From assembly GCF_022802975.1 (NCBI RefSeq), contig NZ_JAFEVZ010000013.1, positions 1 to 64,000 of the forward strand: a DNA stretch of 64,000 nucleotides, read 5' to 3'. The position numbers and the translations under genes were made by a program. Positions 55,228 through 63,686 of this stretch are shown here, in pieces. The notes under the pieces were generated by a model. It worked only from the letters and a program-made list of their open reading frames with translations, made no database searches and was not told the DNA's origin. Source of the stretch: Flavobacterium pectinovorum. Lineage in GTDB: Bacteria > Bacteroidota > Bacteroidia > Flavobacteriales > Flavobacteriaceae. Each line of letters starts with the position of its first letter. Position 1 is the first letter of the stretch.

Positions 55228-56730
55228 ATGAAATCAATTAAAATACTTTCTGTCTTATGTCTGACAGTATTATTTTTCAATTTTACGCCAAAACAAAACA
55301 ATAAACCCACTGTTTACACCGTAGGCGACTCAACCGTAAAAAACGGTCGTGGTGACGGATCCGGCGGACTTTGGGGCTGGGGAGATTATATCGGACAGTT
55401 TTTGGATACTACGAAAGTTAAAATAGAAAATCATGCTTTGGGCGGTACCAGCAGCAGGACTTTTCAGGATAAAGGTTTGTGGACAGCGGTTCTGAACAAA
55501 CTAAAAAAAGGCGATTACGTGCTGATTCAGTTTGGACATAACGATGATGGTCCATTAAATGACACGCTTCGTGCCAGAGGAACCATCAAAGGGATCGGAA
55601 ACGAAACGCAGGAAATCGACAACATGCTGACCAAAAAGCATGAAACGGTGCACACTTACGGCTGGTACATTCAGAAAGTAGTTCAGGAAGCAAAATCAAA
55701 AGGTGCCATTCCGATTATTTGTTCTCCTATTCCACGAAACGACTGGAAGGGAGGAAAAGTACCCCGCAACGACAAATCATACGGATTATGGGCTAAACAA
55801 ATTGCAGAAAAAGAAAAAGTAACTTTTATCAATCTGAATGATAAAATGGCTGTCGAAATGGAAAAGCTGGGCGAACAAAAAGTGACCGGAACTTATTTCT
55901 ACAAAAAAGACCATACACATCCATCTGCAAAAGGGGCTGTATTAGCCGCTTCATTAATTACCAATGAACTTAAAACAAGTAAAAACTCTTTAAAAAATTA
56001 CATTTTAAAAAACCCGAAAATTGTATTTCCGGCCAAGAAAAAAGTCTTTCTAATTGGTGATTCAACGATGGCAAACAATAAGAATGAGAATGCTGTAGGC
56101 TGGGGTGTTGCATTTCCGCAATATTGTGACACGACCCGAATTGAAGTAATCAATAAAGCCCGTGGAGGAAGAAGTACCAGAACATTTGAAAAAGAAGGTT
56201 TGTGGACTGAGGTAAAAAACCAATTGAAACCAGGCGATTATGTAATGATTCAGTTTGGTCACAATGATGCCGGAGCTGTTGATAAAGAAAAATTCAGAGG
56301 CTCTTTAAAAGGTAACGGTGATGAAACTCAGGTTGTCGTTCGTGACAGTTTAACCGAAACTGTACATACTTTTGGGTGGTACATGCAGAAATTCGTTAGA
56401 GAAACCAAAGAAAAAGGTGCTATTCCGATTGTTTTGAGCCAGACGCCAAGAAACGAATGGCCGAATGATAAAGTAGAACGCAGAACCGATACTTATGGAA
56501 ACTGGTCGAAAATTGCCGCCGAAAGAGAAAAAGCGTTTTATATTGACCTGAACGAAATTGTAGCTCTGAAATATGAAGCTTTAGGCAAAGAAAAAGTAAA
56601 ACCGTTTTTCCCGAAAGATCACACACACACAGGAACTGAAGGTGCTGCTTTTAATGCGCTGACAGTAGCTGAAAGTCTAAAAAAAATAAAAGACTGCGGA
56701 TTGAGGGAGTATATTGAAATTTCGAAGTAA
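55228..56730 (+). CDS. Tandem-domain rhamnogalacturonan acetylesterase (two CE12 modules)
   Basis: This 500-aa secreted protein (signal about 1-21) contains two complete SGNH/CE12 domains. Module 1 (about 27-255) has TVGDSTVKNG (Ser35), IQFGHNDDG and KKDHTHPSAKG. Module 2 (about 270-495) has LIGDSTMANN, IQFGHNDAG and PKDHTHTGTEG. Both keep the Ser, Asn and Asp-x-x-His residues, so both should be active. The modules are closely similar across their lengths, indicating internal duplication. It acts with the single-module CE12 upstream to deacetylate RG-I. It is monocistronic and ends at a bidirectional terminator. Confidence 0.92.
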   Translation: MKSIKILSVLCLTVLFFNFTPKQNNKPTVYTVGDSTVKNGRGDGSGGLWGWGDYIGQFLDTTKVKIENHALGGTSSRTFQDKGLWTAVLNKLKKGDYVLIQFGHNDDGPLNDTLRARGTIKGIGNETQEIDNMLTKKHETVHTYGWYIQKVVQEAKSKGAIPIICSPIPRNDWKGGKVPRNDKSYGLWAKQIAEKEKVTFINLNDKMAVEMEKLGEQKVTGTYFYKKDHTHPSAKGAVLAASLITNELKTSKNSLKNYILKNPKIVFPAKKKVFLIGDSTMANNKNENAVGWGVAFPQYCDTTRIEVINKARGGRSTRTFEKEGLWTEVKNQLKPGDYVMIQFGHNDAGAVDKEKFRGSLKGNGDETQVVVRDSLTETVHTFGWYMQKFVRETKEKGAIPIVLSQTPRNEWPNDKVERRTDTYGNWSKIAAEREKAFYIDLNEIVALKYEALGKEKVKPFFPKDHTHTGTEGAAFNALTVAESLKKIKDCGLREYIEISK

Positions 56731-56852
56731 GTTGTATGGTATCTGTAAAATGTTAGATGTAAAATGTTTTATGAAATTTAAGAATAGTAAATTACGTGAA
56801 CAGGGAATTTGCAGTTTTTCACTTTTCACTTTTCACTTTTCACTTTTAATAC

Positions 56853-56886
56853 AAAAAAACCTCGTTTAATTTAAACGAGGTTTTTT
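56853..56886. terminator. Bidirectional terminator between CE12 and histone-like genes
   Basis: AAAAAACCTCGTTTAA paired with TTAAACGAGGTTTTTT between convergent genes. Just before it, 56816-56847 is a short tandem run of CACTTTT units. Confidence 0.88.
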
Positions 56887-56903
56887 GCTTCTCTATAAGA
56901 ATA

Positions 56904-57080
56904 TTATTTTTTTGATTCTTCGATAGAAACTTTTCTGAACTCTTTTAAAAGTTTTTCAATCTCTAAAGATGATTTACGTGCTCTTGCTCCAGCTGCTTTA
57001 ACACCTTTTTCAGATAATGATTCAGATTCTGTTTTGAATACTTCTAATTCAGCGTTGATTTTTACTAATAGATCTTTCAT
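56904..57080 (-). CDS. Histone H1-like (Hc1 family) small basic protein
   Basis: This 58-aa lysine-rich helical protein matches the short Hc1-like family common in Bacteroidota: MKDLLVKINAELEVFKTES at the start and GVKAAGARARKSSLEIEKLL in the middle. I use the ATG at 57078-57080; a reading from 57107 adds nine non-typical residues. It is thought to bind DNA or act in nucleoid organisation. It is a single gene, unrelated in role to the sugar locus around it. Confidence 0.82.
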   Translation of the reverse strand: MKDLLVKINAELEVFKTESESLSEKGVKAAGARARKSSLEIEKLLKEFRKVSIEESKK

Positions 57081-57277
57081 GCTTATATATGTTAAATTAA
57101 GTGGCAAAAATAAAAGTTTGCTCTATAGATAACGTAAGTTTAGTGTTAAAATTATCACAGTTTTTCTGCATTCAGTTACTATTCTTTTTTTTACACTTTT
57201 TATTCCTAAAAACCAGTTAATTAGAAAAACAAAAACTTTGTAATTTATAAATATCAATACAACAGAAACGCTCAAAA

Positions 57278-58645
57278 CTACTTAATTTTCTCATAATTCA
57301 CCTTTTTAGCATCTTTTTTAAATTGATTTTCCAAAGCGATCTCCATTTTTTCGGCTACAGATTTCTCTTCCAGTATCAAATTTTTCTTCTCCCCAAGATC
57401 TTTTTCAATATTATAAAGTTCTAAATCTGCAGGAGCATTAGCATGTCTGGTCCTGATTATTTTCCATGGCTTTCTGATTAAAGATTCCTGCAAATGGCCT
57501 CTGACATAAATTTCCTTATTGGTAATGGTTTTGTTTTCAGAAACTGTTGTCCATACATTTTTTCCTTCAATGCTTTTCGGCATATCATTATCTCCAGCTA
57601 ATGACAAAATAGTTGGTAATAAATCTATAACCGAAATGTAGTTATCATTTCTATACTTCTTTAAACGATCTTTCCAGTAAAATATACAGGGAACTCTGAT
57701 AGCGCCTTCATAATTTGATGTTTTCCAATCCCTGAGCGGCGTATTATCTCCCAAAGTAGTATTGGATGGATGAATACCGTTATATTCATTTTTAGAATCC
57801 CAATCCTGCATAGCGCCATTATCGCTCATAAAGATTATCAAAGTGTTTTTATCCAGCTTTTCCTGTTTTAACTTCTCAAGTAATATCCCTATACTGTTGT
57901 CCATATGACTCATAGCTGCGGCAAAATCCCTGCGGGAACTGTCTTTTATGGAATTCATATAAGGATCCTTCCATTTTTGCTCTTCCTGCAAAGGAAAATG
58001 TGGGGCACTGTAAGCTACCTCCAAAAAGAAGTTTCTCTTTGGATCTCTTTTTTCTGAAATCCATTTGACAGCTTCATTGGTAAGCAGGTCTGTTACATGA
58101 CCTTTCTCTTCAATAAATTCACCATTTCTATACCAGCTCTTATCTCCGTTTTTATACAAATGCGTATATTGGTCTAATTGTCCGTGCAAAAAACCATACG
58201 AATAATCAAATCCGTATGCTTTCGGCCCACTGCTTGTCTGCAAACCCAGATGCCATTTGCCTATGAGCGCTGTCTGATAGTTATTCTTATATAATAATTT
58301 CGGTAATGTCGGAATTGAATCAGGAAGTTTCAATTGACTTTTGTCGCTAATTGGCGCAACTATTCCCATACGGCTCGCCGGTTTTCCGGTAAACAAACTT
58401 GCTCTTGAAGGAGAACAGGTTGGATTGGCATAAAACCGATACAGTTCTACCCCGTTTTTAGCTAAAAAATCAATATTTGGCGTTTTGATTACCGAACCGT
58501 GGTACCCGACATCATTCCATCCGGCATCATCAGCTATTATCAAAATGACATTCGGCTTTTCAGTTAAATTATTTTTACTTTTTTGGCTATATGAAACTGA
58601 AAAACAAAAAGATAACAGTACTAAAAGTTGTTTATTTGTATTCAT
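57278..58645 (-). CDS. Secreted type I sulfatase (formylglycine-dependent)
   Basis: This is a 455-aa sulfatase. I choose the ATG at 58643-58645, which gives a signal peptide (MNTNKQLLVLLSFCFSVSYS); a longer reading to 58714 has no signal. The formylglycine site is NPTCSPSRASLFTGK (Cys77 in the C-x-P-S-R motif). Metal-binding Asp39/Asp40 lie in IADDAGWND, with GKWHLG and FMSDNGA further on. Maturation needs a formylglycine-generating enzyme, not present in the window. It is the last of three co-directional genes with GH28 and GH115. The sulfated sugar is unknown; a sulfatase is unexpected for terrestrial pectin. Confidence 0.92.
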   Translation of the reverse strand: MNTNKQLLVLLSFCFSVSYSQKSKNNLTEKPNVILIIADDAGWNDVGYHGSVIKTPNIDFLAKNGVELYRFYANPTCSPSRASLFTGKPASRMGIVAPISDKSQLKLPDSIPTLPKLLYKNNYQTALIGKWHLGLQTSSGPKAYGFDYSYGFLHGQLDQYTHLYKNGDKSWYRNGEFIEEKGHVTDLLTNEAVKWISEKRDPKRNFFLEVAYSAPHFPLQEEQKWKDPYMNSIKDSSRRDFAAAMSHMDNSIGILLEKLKQEKLDKNTLIIFMSDNGAMQDWDSKNEYNGIHPSNTTLGDNTPLRDWKTSNYEGAIRVPCIFYWKDRLKKYRNDNYISVIDLLPTILSLAGDNDMPKSIEGKNVWTTVSENKTITNKEIYVRGHLQESLIRKPWKIIRTRHANAPADLELYNIEKDLGEKKNLILEEKSVAEKMEIALENQFKKDAKKVNYEKIK

Positions 58646-58716
58646 AATTTTTAAAATTTGATTCAACTTAGATTTAAAACCCATAGTGAAATTATTCTTT
58701 GACAACGATTTCATAA

Positions 58717-58780
58717 AAAACGGTTCTCAATACTTTTTTTGTTCCGTTCCACTACACAAAAAACACTCGAACTGACGTTT
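58717..58780. repeat. Inverted repeat family C, right half only
   Basis: ACGGTTCTC.ATAC...TTTTTTTGTTCCGTT...ACACTCGAACTGACGTTTT matches the right half of the copy at 62805-62928. The left half is missing. It occupies most of the gap between the GH115 and sulfatase genes. Confidence 0.8.
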
Positions 58781-58802
58781 TGAATGATTAAACTAATTGG
58801 GT

Positions 58803-61250
58803 TTAGATTTTAGTATTTACTGTGATATAATCCAGTACAATTCCTGTTTGATTCACGCTAATTGCAATCGTATGTTGTCCTTTATTTGCATTTGAAACAG
58901 GCAGTTTTACAATGGCACTATTGCGCAATACATTTTCTTTCCAGGTTTTATCCCTGTCTTTTGTATTGATCGAAAAGAACTGCGTTTTATTTCCATCAAT
59001 CTGCACTTCGATTTGATGATCAAAGTTATTGGCATGCGTAGGCAAAAAGTGAATTTCTATTTCATAATTACCCACATTTTCAATTTCAAAATCATAAGAA
59101 ACTGACGGTTTTTCAGTTTTAAAATACTTTTGTTTTAACGGAAATAAAGTAATAGCATTATTACTATACCCTAAACCGTTAATGTTTTTCCATTGGTATT
59201 CTTTAGATTCTTTTTTAGAAATAAACTGATTTGCACTTATGAATTTTATCGTTTTTGAAGTTTCTTTAACTGATGCTTCTTTTGAAAATTCGGCTTTTTT
59301 AATAGAATCGAAAACCGGCAGATTTCTCGGGCGCATCGACATCATGTGATTCCATTTGCCACTGCTCAGTTTCTCATTATAAAAATCAGTCAGTTCTTTT
59401 ATTTTGTTGTATGATTCATTAGATAGTGTTTCGTATTTTTTTTTCTCATTTTCATCTGATGCCCTGCAAGCCAGATTCCAGTATAAAAATTTATGGTTCA
59501 TATAAGCAGCTGATTTAATCGGATAAGTTACCAATTGAAAATAAGCATCTAGTCTTTCATCAGGAACAAGTTGGCCAGTATCTACTGAAACAGCAGAGTT
59601 CCAAACATCTACTTCTTTAACCAAATTATTGTAAGCTTTTATTCTTTTCTGACATTCTTCTTCAGTAAAATCGGATAGTTTTATTTGCGTAGTAGGTTCA
59701 GTCTGACTCCATCCCATGTATTCCGGCTTTCTTAGAAATGCCAATCGGTAATATTCTTCAAATACAGGACTTAAGTACTCTGCAATTTGAGGGGAAAACT
59801 CTCTGGTAAGCCAATCTTTCAAATACCCATTGATTCCATCCGATTTTATGCTGTTAATATCCCACGCCAAATCCAGAAAAAGTTCCGTATCGTATTCAGC
59901 AGGTTTAATGTCACCCACATTTACAATCCACATTTTTTTAGCTCCATTTTCATACGCTTTCGTCATTTCGTACCAAATCAAACCTGGCTGTGTTGTACTT
60001 AGCCAAAGATAATCATGCGGTCTTCCCCAATAACTAATGTGATAATAAACTCCGCTTCCTCCAGCTCTTTTTTGTTCTTCTTCATTACTCAGACGACGAA
60101 TATACCCGTAATTATCATCCGGCCAGACAAGCGTAATATCGTCCGGAACTTTTAGTCCGTTGTCATATAATTCTAATACTTCTTTGTACGGAACAAAAGC
60201 CTGTGGAATATCTTTTAACGGCTTTTTAAAAGTGTTCGAAAGCATCTCACGCTGATTTAGAATGATTTTTTCGACCATTTCAATTGATTCTTTCAAATCT
60301 TTGGCTCCTTCCATTTTACTGTCATGAACACCACGCATACCTAAGGTCATAATGGTTTCGTTTTGAGCCGACTTTAACTCATCCAATCGATCCTGCCAAT
60401 ATTTATCAACCTGCGTTTTATTAGTGAAATAATTATAATCGCCATGGATTTTTGGTTTCCATTCGTCAACATTATTCCGGAGCATTGGTTCAGCATGTGA
60501 TGAACCAATAACCATATGGTATTTTTGAGCCATTTCCTTATTCCCCGGAAGGGTAAAAAAACCTTTTGTAGAGGGATGCATAGCTGGCCAGATCGTGTTG
60601 GCTTTTAAACGTAATAATAACTGAAATATCTTCTCGTAGGTTTTGGGTCCGATGTTTCCAACTTCCGCTTCGAATGTTTTTTCTGCCCAGGGCTCTAATC
60701 CCCAGTCTTCATCATTTAAAAAGATTCCTCTATATTGTACCGATGGTGATGAAATGATGCCTTTTTGAGGAAGCTCTAATGTTAGTTTTTCTTTTTTTAT
60801 CGGATGAACATCTGCCCACCATTTCCATGGAGAAATTCCCAGACGCTCTGTAATTTCGAAAATGGCATAAACTGTTCCTCTTACATCGCTTCCAACTACC
60901 ACAAGATTTTCCTTCTCTTTTTTAATGGAAAATTTCTCCCACTGACCAGACAAATCTTTTGATTTTGATTTAAAAAGATCTGATGAAGCCTGTCCAATAT
61001 AAATTCCTTTTTTCGAAATAGTTTGGGTTGGAACAATTTCGGGTCTTTTTCCGGTTATCTCTTTTACATCATCTGCCAATTCGTTTACAGCCCAAATAAC
61101 TAATTCGTCTGTATTTTTATCGATATAAATTGTACTTAACTGATTGGAATCTGTAATTGAAAAATTAACTGCGTTTTTATCCTGACTGTAAATGTTGTTA
61201 CTCAAAAAAATAAGCAACAACAGCAACCTTGCAAGTATATTTTTGTTCAT
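58803..61250 (-). CDS. GH115 alpha-glucuronidase
   Basis: This is an 815-aa secreted enzyme (signal about 1-22). The N-terminal alpha/beta domain (about 30-170) has GIYIGQASS and GTVYAIFEITERLGISPWKWWADV. The TIM-barrel catalytic domain (about 175-480) has YRGIFLNDEDWGLEPWAEK, LLRLKANTIWPAMHPSTKGFF, MVIGSSHAEPML and GMRGVHDSKMEG. A helical region and C-terminal beta-sandwich follow. GH115 removes (4-O-methyl) glucuronic acid from side chains of xylan or arabinogalactan. The released acid can feed the uxuB-uxuA step at 13486-15486. It is co-directional with GH28 and the sulfatase. Confidence 0.92.
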   Translation of the reverse strand: MNKNILARLLLLLIFLSNNIYSQDKNAVNFSITDSNQLSTIYIDKNTDELVIWAVNELADDVKEITGKRPEIVPTQTISKKGIYIGQASSDLFKSKSKDLSGQWEKFSIKKEKENLVVVGSDVRGTVYAIFEITERLGISPWKWWADVHPIKKEKLTLELPQKGIISSPSVQYRGIFLNDEDWGLEPWAEKTFEAEVGNIGPKTYEKIFQLLLRLKANTIWPAMHPSTKGFFTLPGNKEMAQKYHMVIGSSHAEPMLRNNVDEWKPKIHGDYNYFTNKTQVDKYWQDRLDELKSAQNETIMTLGMRGVHDSKMEGAKDLKESIEMVEKIILNQREMLSNTFKKPLKDIPQAFVPYKEVLELYDNGLKVPDDITLVWPDDNYGYIRRLSNEEEQKRAGGSGVYYHISYWGRPHDYLWLSTTQPGLIWYEMTKAYENGAKKMWIVNVGDIKPAEYDTELFLDLAWDINSIKSDGINGYLKDWLTREFSPQIAEYLSPVFEEYYRLAFLRKPEYMGWSQTEPTTQIKLSDFTEEECQKRIKAYNNLVKEVDVWNSAVSVDTGQLVPDERLDAYFQLVTYPIKSAAYMNHKFLYWNLACRASDENEKKKYETLSNESYNKIKELTDFYNEKLSSGKWNHMMSMRPRNLPVFDSIKKAEFSKEASVKETSKTIKFISANQFISKKESKEYQWKNINGLGYSNNAITLFPLKQKYFKTEKPSVSYDFEIENVGNYEIEIHFLPTHANNFDHQIEVQIDGNKTQFFSINTKDRDKTWKENVLRNSAIVKLPVSNANKGQHTIAISVNQTGIVLDYITVNTKI

Positions 61251-61345
61251 ATTTAAGTTTATTTATCTAAAAACAAAAGTTCAAAGTTTACAACTCATTA
61301 CGTTTCAACTTTGAACTTCTGTATCTTTAAGATTATTAGAAAAAA

Positions 61346-62674
61346 TTACTCCACCAACTGCTTGTTTAAAAGCACATTTTTTAAGGTAATTCCGTCTACA
61401 ATACTTTTATCAACAGCTGTTTTTGTTGCTTCAATATTCAGGTTCTCAAAAGTAAAATTAGATAAACGAACATTCGGGTCCTTTTCTACATTAAAAAACG
61501 TATCCGATTTCATTTCGATATTTTTTAAAGTCACATGATCGCCATAAGATAACGGAACATCAGGACGGCCTTTTAAATCAAAAAACTGTTTCCATGCCAA
61601 TACAACAAGAGTATTTTTTGCCTGTCCTTTAATATCTTCTACTCTAATGTACTCGTATCTTTGAGGTGTATCCGGTCTCATTTTTAACCAAAGCATTCTC
61701 GTAGCACCATCGATTTGGCAATTACGCATAATTACATTTCTGTTGTGAATAGATTCACTTCCGTTTGTTAATGCCGAATGACAGAAACCAAATCGGCAAT
61801 CTTCAATGATGATATTAGCATTTGGTCCATTATTTTTATCCTGATCTGCATAAGGCCCTTTACCGCCTTTTAATGCAATTGCATCATCATTTACAGACAA
61901 ATAACATCCTTTCACTAATACATTCGTACAGATATCAACATCAATTGCATCTGTACTTGGAGCCTTAACTTCTAAATGCGGAGAAAAGATGTATAAATCT
62001 AATAGTTTTACATTATTACATTTATAAAAGTGATTTGTCCAGAAACCTGAATTGATCAGTTTAACATCCTGAAATTGCACATTATTGGAGTTCCATACAA
62101 AAACCAATCTTGGTCTTGAAACCTCTAAATTGGTACATTTTGGGTTGATCTTGCGTCTTGCCCAGAAAGCTTCATAATATTTATAACCATTTCCGTTGAT
62201 GGTTCCTTTTCCTGAAATCGAAAAATTATCCACACCATACGCGTTGACCAAAGCCGGAAAATAATCCAGGTTCTGACCTTCCATTCTTGAGGCCATAATT
62301 GGGTAATTGGCAATATCATCAGAACCTTTTAAAGTTCCTCCTTCAGCAACATATAAACTTGTTTTAGGCTTAAAGAACAAAGCACCACTCAGGAAAACCC
62401 CTTTTGGAATGACAATTACCCCTCCACCGCTTTTGGCTGCTTTATCAATTACCTTTTGAATCGCAACGGTCTGGATCTTGGTACTGTCTTTAGTAACTCC
62501 AAAATCTGTAATGGTATATTGTTTTCCTAAATCTTTCAATTGAAGTTTAGTGTAATCTTTAAACCATGGTGTAATGGCGCTTCCATCAGGAAATGTATCG
62601 TTTTTATAATTTTGAGAAAATGCAGACTGGGAAATTCCCAAAATGCAGATTGCAAGTGTCAATAATCTTTTCAT
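61346..62674 (-). CDS. GH28 polygalacturonase family enzyme (second copy)
   Basis: This is a 442-aa secreted right-handed beta-helix protein (signal about 1-20; SQSAFSQNY). GH28 landmarks: NSGFWTNHFY, STDAIDVDICTNV and SVNDDAIALKGG (catalytic Asp pair), GFCHSALTNGSES in place of GHG, and LWLKMRPDT near the RIK site. The divergence at the His and Arg-Lys sites suggests an exo-type or non-polygalacturonan specificity. It leads the GH28-GH115-sulfatase series and has an ATCCTGTAC-like site about 65 bp upstream. Distinct from the GH28 at 17529. Confidence 0.9.
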   Translation of the reverse strand: MKRLLTLAICILGISQSAFSQNYKNDTFPDGSAITPWFKDYTKLQLKDLGKQYTITDFGVTKDSTKIQTVAIQKVIDKAAKSGGGVIVIPKGVFLSGALFFKPKTSLYVAEGGTLKGSDDIANYPIMASRMEGQNLDYFPALVNAYGVDNFSISGKGTINGNGYKYYEAFWARRKINPKCTNLEVSRPRLVFVWNSNNVQFQDVKLINSGFWTNHFYKCNNVKLLDLYIFSPHLEVKAPSTDAIDVDICTNVLVKGCYLSVNDDAIALKGGKGPYADQDKNNGPNANIIIEDCRFGFCHSALTNGSESIHNRNVIMRNCQIDGATRMLWLKMRPDTPQRYEYIRVEDIKGQAKNTLVVLAWKQFFDLKGRPDVPLSYGDHVTLKNIEMKSDTFFNVEKDPNVRLSNFTFENLNIEATKTAVDKSIVDGITLKNVLLNKQLVE

Positions 62675-62738
62675 TGTATCTTTTTTGGTTTTTAAATTTT
62701 ATGAGGTTTTATTTTAATTTGACTGATAGAAATATAAT

Positions 62739-62747
62739 ATCCTGTGC
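62739..62747 (+). promoter_or_regulatory. ATCCTGTAC-like motif upstream of the second GH28
   Basis: ATCCTGTGC, one mismatch from the recurring 9-mer, 65 bp before the GH28 start. A TATATTTC (minus strand; one off TAnnTTTG) lies beside it. Confidence 0.45.
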
Positions 62748-62804
62748 TTCTTAGCTTTTTAATATTAACTCATTGGGTGTAATTAGTTTTTGATGATAAT
62801 TTTT

Positions 62805-62928
62805 CGTCAGTTCAAGTGATCCCGATTTTTCATCGGGATTGTATCGAGAACAGAAAAATTAGTATTAAAAACGGTTCTCGATACTTTTTTTGTTCCGTTT
62901 CTCTACACAAAAAACACTCGAACTGACG
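62805..62928. repeat. Inverted repeat, family C copy 3
   Basis: CGTCAGTTCAAGTGATCCCG at the left and CACTCGAACTGACG at the right, with an internal CCCGATTTTTCATCGGG hairpin and the TATCGAGAAC / GTTCTCGATA pair. It occupies part of the 1-kb gap right of the second GH28. Confidence 0.88.
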
Positions 62929-63099
62929 TTTTTAATAATTACAACCAACGGGTTTATAATATTAATATTTTATTGCGTCTGACGATAACCTTAAACAGTA
63001 TCTTTTCTTAAATATTTAAAAATAAAATAATTATTTCTGCCCATTTTTACGATTCCAATTCTTAATTAATCAAATTTATTCTATTCTTATTTTTTGTGT

Positions 63100-63108
63100 A
63101 TCCTGTAC
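63100..63108 (+). promoter_or_regulatory. ATCCTGTAC motif, copy in the right-hand gap
   Basis: Exact 9-mer in the 1-kb gap, about 95 bp before the decayed reading frame at 63202. Two weaker minus-strand relatives (ACACAGGAT at 63134-63142 and CTGCAGGAT at 63144-63152) follow it. Confidence 0.5.
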
Positions 63109-63201
63109 TATCGGTTTTAATTGTTAAATAAAAACACAGGATGCTGCAGGATAACAATTCTTGCCTAACCGGTTATTTTTACTTTATCCTAAACTAAAAC
63201 C

Positions 63202-63472
63202 ATGACAAAGAAACACAGCTACATCTGTCTGTTACTGACTGCTCATATAGAAATCAGAGTCTGGATAAACGACAAAGAAATCAGACTGTAAAACAATTGT
63301 TCATTTCCTTACTGAAATACATGAATTCTGATGCTTTCAATCCAAAAGAAAAATTGAGCTTTGATGAGTAAACGATATTTTCGTAAGCCCTTCAAAAGAA
63401 CAATTTAAAACGTTTACCAAAGACAGTCCGGATGAATTGAAACCTAATTCCAATCAGAATAAAGTAAAATAA
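63202..63472 (+). pseudogene. Decayed lipoprotein-like gene remnant
   Basis: An ATG begins MTKKHSYICLLLTA, a plausible signal sequence. The best continuation is in another frame, beginning CSYRNQSLDKRQRN, which would supply a lipobox cysteine. That frame runs to LSFDE and a stop. A third frame then reads NDIFVSPSKEQFKTFTKD on to NQNKVK and a stop at 63470-63472. This succession of coding-like pieces in shifted frames, beside regulatory motifs, suggests a degraded gene. Its identity is not recognisable. Confidence 0.35.
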
Positions 63473-63544
63473 TTTTATAATTGAATTAATAAAAAATCTC
63501 AATTTAAACTTTTAATAGTTACACTTAAATCACTTATATACAAA

Positions 63545-63585
63545 CAAAAAGCGTTTATAGAAATAATTCCTATAAACGCTTTTTG
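63545..63585. terminator. Hairpin terminator between the remnant and GH105
   Basis: CAAAAAGCGTTTATAG and CTATAAACGCTTTTTG are exact reverse complements with a 9-nt loop. A and T runs on both sides make it usable by convergent transcripts. Confidence 0.85.
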
Positions 63586-63686
63586 ATATTGAAAAATTAT
63601 AGAGTTTTACTGATTGGAAACAAACTTTTGATTATTTAACTTTTCTTTTCAATCATTCATAATAATTAAAATTCAAAACTTTTAAC

